From: Aestuariibius violaceus
Lineage (GTDB): Bacteria > Pseudomonadota > Alphaproteobacteria > Rhodobacterales > Rhodobacteraceae
Length of the DNA: 64,000 nucleotides
Reading direction: 5' to 3'
NCBI RefSeq assembly: GCF_040779325.2
Contig: NZ_JBFONT020000001.1
Location: 434,001 to 498,000, forward strand
In this document: in pieces, positions 62,567 to 64,000 of the stretch
Position numbering within the stretch: position 1 is the stretch's first letter
Layout: each line of letters starts with the position of its first letter
Position numbers and translations under genes: made by a program
The notes under the pieces: model-generated
Told to the model about the DNA's origin: nothing
The model's input: the letters and a program-made list of their open reading frames with translations, nothing else
Databases searched by the model: none

Positions 62567-63370
62567 ATGATCCGCACGACACTTACCGCGGCGCTGCTCG
62601 CCCTTGGCCTGACCGGCGCCGTTCAGGCGGCCGGTAGTGACGGGGAAGTCATCAATTACGAGTTCCCCTTCGAAGGGCCCTTTGGCAGCTACGACCAGAT
62701 GCAGCTCCAACGCGGCCTGCAGGTCTACACAGAGGTCTGCGCTGCTTGCCACGGCCTGAGATACGTGGCCTTCCGGAACCTTCACGACGAAGGCGGGCCG
62801 GGACTTCCCGAAGACCAGGTCGCGGCCTACGCCGATTTCTACGAGGTCTGGGACCCGGCGCTCTTCGACGGCGAAGGGGATTTCCGCCCCGCAACGCCGA
62901 ACGACCGGTTCCCGGAATCGGCCCTTTCCAACGCGCCCGACCTCAGCCTGATGGCCAAGGCCCGCGCCGGTTTCCACGGCCCCTACGGCACCGGGATAAA
63001 CCAGTTCTTCAAGGGGATGGGGGGCCCGGAATACATCGCCTCGCTCCTCACCGGCTATACCGGCGAAGACAAGGAAGAAGCTGGCGTGATCCTCTACGAG
63101 AACACCGCCTTTCCGGGCGGCTGGATCTCGATGGCGCCCCCGCTTTATGGCGATGATGTCGTCTATGAGGATGGCTCGCCCGCGGACCTCGAATCGGTTT
63201 CGAAAGACGTGGCTGCCTTCCTGATGTGGACGGCAGAGCCCAAGCTCAATCAGCGCAAGCAGGCTGGCCTGACAGGCGTCATCTTCCTGTCGATCCTCTC
63301 GGTCCTGCTCTACCTGACCAACAAGCGTCTCTGGGCGCCCGTCAAGGCGCGCACCAAGAACGGAGAGTGA
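62567..63370 (+). CDS. petC: Cytochrome c1 of bc1 complex
   Basis: A 267-residue periplasmic cytochrome with a signal peptide (TTLTAALLALGLTGAVQA), a CAACH haem site (EVCAACHGLRYVA) and a C-terminal membrane anchor (GVIFLSILSVLLYLTNK). Conserved GGWISMAPPL contains the Met ligand. Last gene of petABC. Confidence 0.96.
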   Translation: MIRTTLTAALLALGLTGAVQAAGSDGEVINYEFPFEGPFGSYDQMQLQRGLQVYTEVCAACHGLRYVAFRNLHDEGGPGLPEDQVAAYADFYEVWDPALFDGEGDFRPATPNDRFPESALSNAPDLSLMAKARAGFHGPYGTGINQFFKGMGGPEYIASLLTGYTGEDKEEAGVILYENTAFPGGWISMAPPLYGDDVVYEDGSPADLESVSKDVAAFLMWTAEPKLNQRKQAGLTGVIFLSILSVLLYLTNKRLWAPVKARTKNGE

Positions 63371-63391
63371 TCCGGCCATTCATAACGTGAC

Positions 63392-63417
63392 AAGGCGCGC
63401 CGAACGGCGCGCCTTTT
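63392..63417 (+). terminator. Intrinsic terminator of petABC
   Basis: GGCGCGCC-GAAC-GGCGCGCC, perfect 8 bp stem extended by an AA/TT pair, with TTTT. 21 bp after the petC stop. Confidence 0.9.
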
Positions 63418-63455
63418 GCGTCCAAGGGTACGCATCCGAAGCTAACCCGACCTCC

Positions 63456-64000
63456 TCATCGCCTCCCCAGATACGCCGCCAGCTTAGGCGGCGGATCCTC
63501 CAGCAACTGCGGCGTTGGCACCGGCGGCGCCGCAACGCCATCGGCGACGAAAACCGCCTCCTCTGACAGCCTCACGGCATCGCGAGGGTCGTGCGTCACC
63601 ATGAGCACTGTCGCGCCTGTTTCTTCGGCGAGCTCCGCAACCAGATCCAACATCTCATCCTTCAGCGCTGGGCCGAGCGCCGCAAAGGGCTCGTCCAGCA
63701 AAAGAAGCGGCCGCCGCATGACAAGCACCCGCGCCAGGGCGGCCCGGCTTTGCTGCCCGCCAGAAAGCGACCCCGGCTTGCGTGATCCAAAGCGACCCAG
63801 CCCCACACGATCAAGCGCCGCATCGGCAGCCGCCTTGTCATCAGGCGCCAAACGCAAATCCGGGCGCAGCCCAAGCCCGACATTCTGCCCCAAGGTGAGG
63901 TGTGTAAAAAGATTGTTGTCCTGAAACAGCATCGCCACAGGCCGCTTGGCAGGTGGCAAACCATCAATCCGCTCTCCCTGCCAAAGTATGGCGCCCTCGT
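63456..64000 (-). CDS. thiQ: Thiamine ABC transporter ATPase ThiQ (5' part outside window)
   Basis: The frame runs off the right edge; upstream of the internal Met at 63959 it still codes (EGAILWQGERIDGLPPAKRP). Motifs present are the Q-loop MLFQDNNLFTHLTLGQNVGL, signature LSGGQQSR, Walker B LLLLDEPFAALG and H-loop VTHDP. DNNLFxHLT is typical of ThiQ. Walker A is outside. It probably imports thiamine with ThiB/ThiP encoded beyond the window. Confidence 0.88.
   Translation of the reverse strand, partial: EGAILWQGERIDGLPPAKRPVAMLFQDNNLFTHLTLGQNVGLGLRPDLRLAPDDKAAADAALDRVGLGRFGSRKPGSLSGGQQSRAALARVLVMRRPLLLLDEPFAALGPALKDEMLDLVAELAEETGATVLMVTHDPRDAVRLSEEAVFVADGVAAPPVPTPQLLEDPPPKLAAYLGRR

Overview
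The window is GC-rich DNA from an alphaproteobacterium, most probably a marine member of the Rhodobacteraceae (Roseobacter-like). The evidence is the gene content and order: DUF3035/BamF-lspA-purH-heparinase-rsmB, a DUF1674 (SdhAF4) gene, rbfA-truB-rpsO, a petABC cytochrome bc1 operon, a MtaB-dapF pair, an Irr-type iron box next to dps, and LexA-like GTTC-N7-GTTC boxes. Assignments come from reading protein motifs by eye; no database search was run.

Layout. 1-13.3 kb, almost all minus strand: mutL (runs off the left edge), a paired M16 peptidase operon, a plus-strand Cys-rich Sel1-like secreted protein, then DUF3035 lipoprotein, lspA, purH, heparinase II/III family protein and rsmB; a tiny SdhAF4-type gene; dapB and a small secreted protein. 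13.4-25.1 kb, mostly plus strand: rbfA, DUF2233, truB, DUF1643, an alpha/beta hydrolase, an RTX protein, rpsO, a GT-C-like membrane protein with an AT-rich core, a tail-to-tail sbtB/sbtA bicarbonate pair, an MFS exporter and pnp. 25.1-30.6 kb: a Fic protein with palindromic leader, two tandem L,D-transpeptidases, a dienelactone hydrolase, a 1-Cys peroxiredoxin and an MFS transporter. 30.7-37.6 kb, minus strand: a five-gene carbohydrate ABC importer with a GH63/MgH-like glycoside hydrolase and a stand-alone LuxR-type HTH protein. 37.6-43.9 kb, minus strand: five tightly packed genes of unknown function. 44-51 kb: DUF1289, dps, an Irr-like box, iron permease (fbpB), YqiJ/YqiK flotillin pair, ferric-binding protein (fbpA). 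51.4-55 kb: phnDCEM without the C-P lyase core. 55-64 kb: second alpha/beta hydrolase, tRNA-Lys, dapF-mtaB, PaiB-like flavoprotein, GST, an LpxQ-like outer-membrane barrel, petABC and a partial thiQ.

The best candidate for an undescribed system is the 37.6-43.9 kb operon. Its first two products (291 and 286 aa) join very acidic N-termini to strongly basic C-terminal halves; the first also carries a cecropin-like cationic helix followed by a glycine-zipper segment. The third is a predicted zinc metallopeptidase (HEIGH plus downstream ExxxD) with an 80-residue leader that is 35% Arg. The last two (628 and 371 aa) are not recognised. A charge-masked, membrane-active product processed by the co-encoded protease is one testable reading; no function has been shown.
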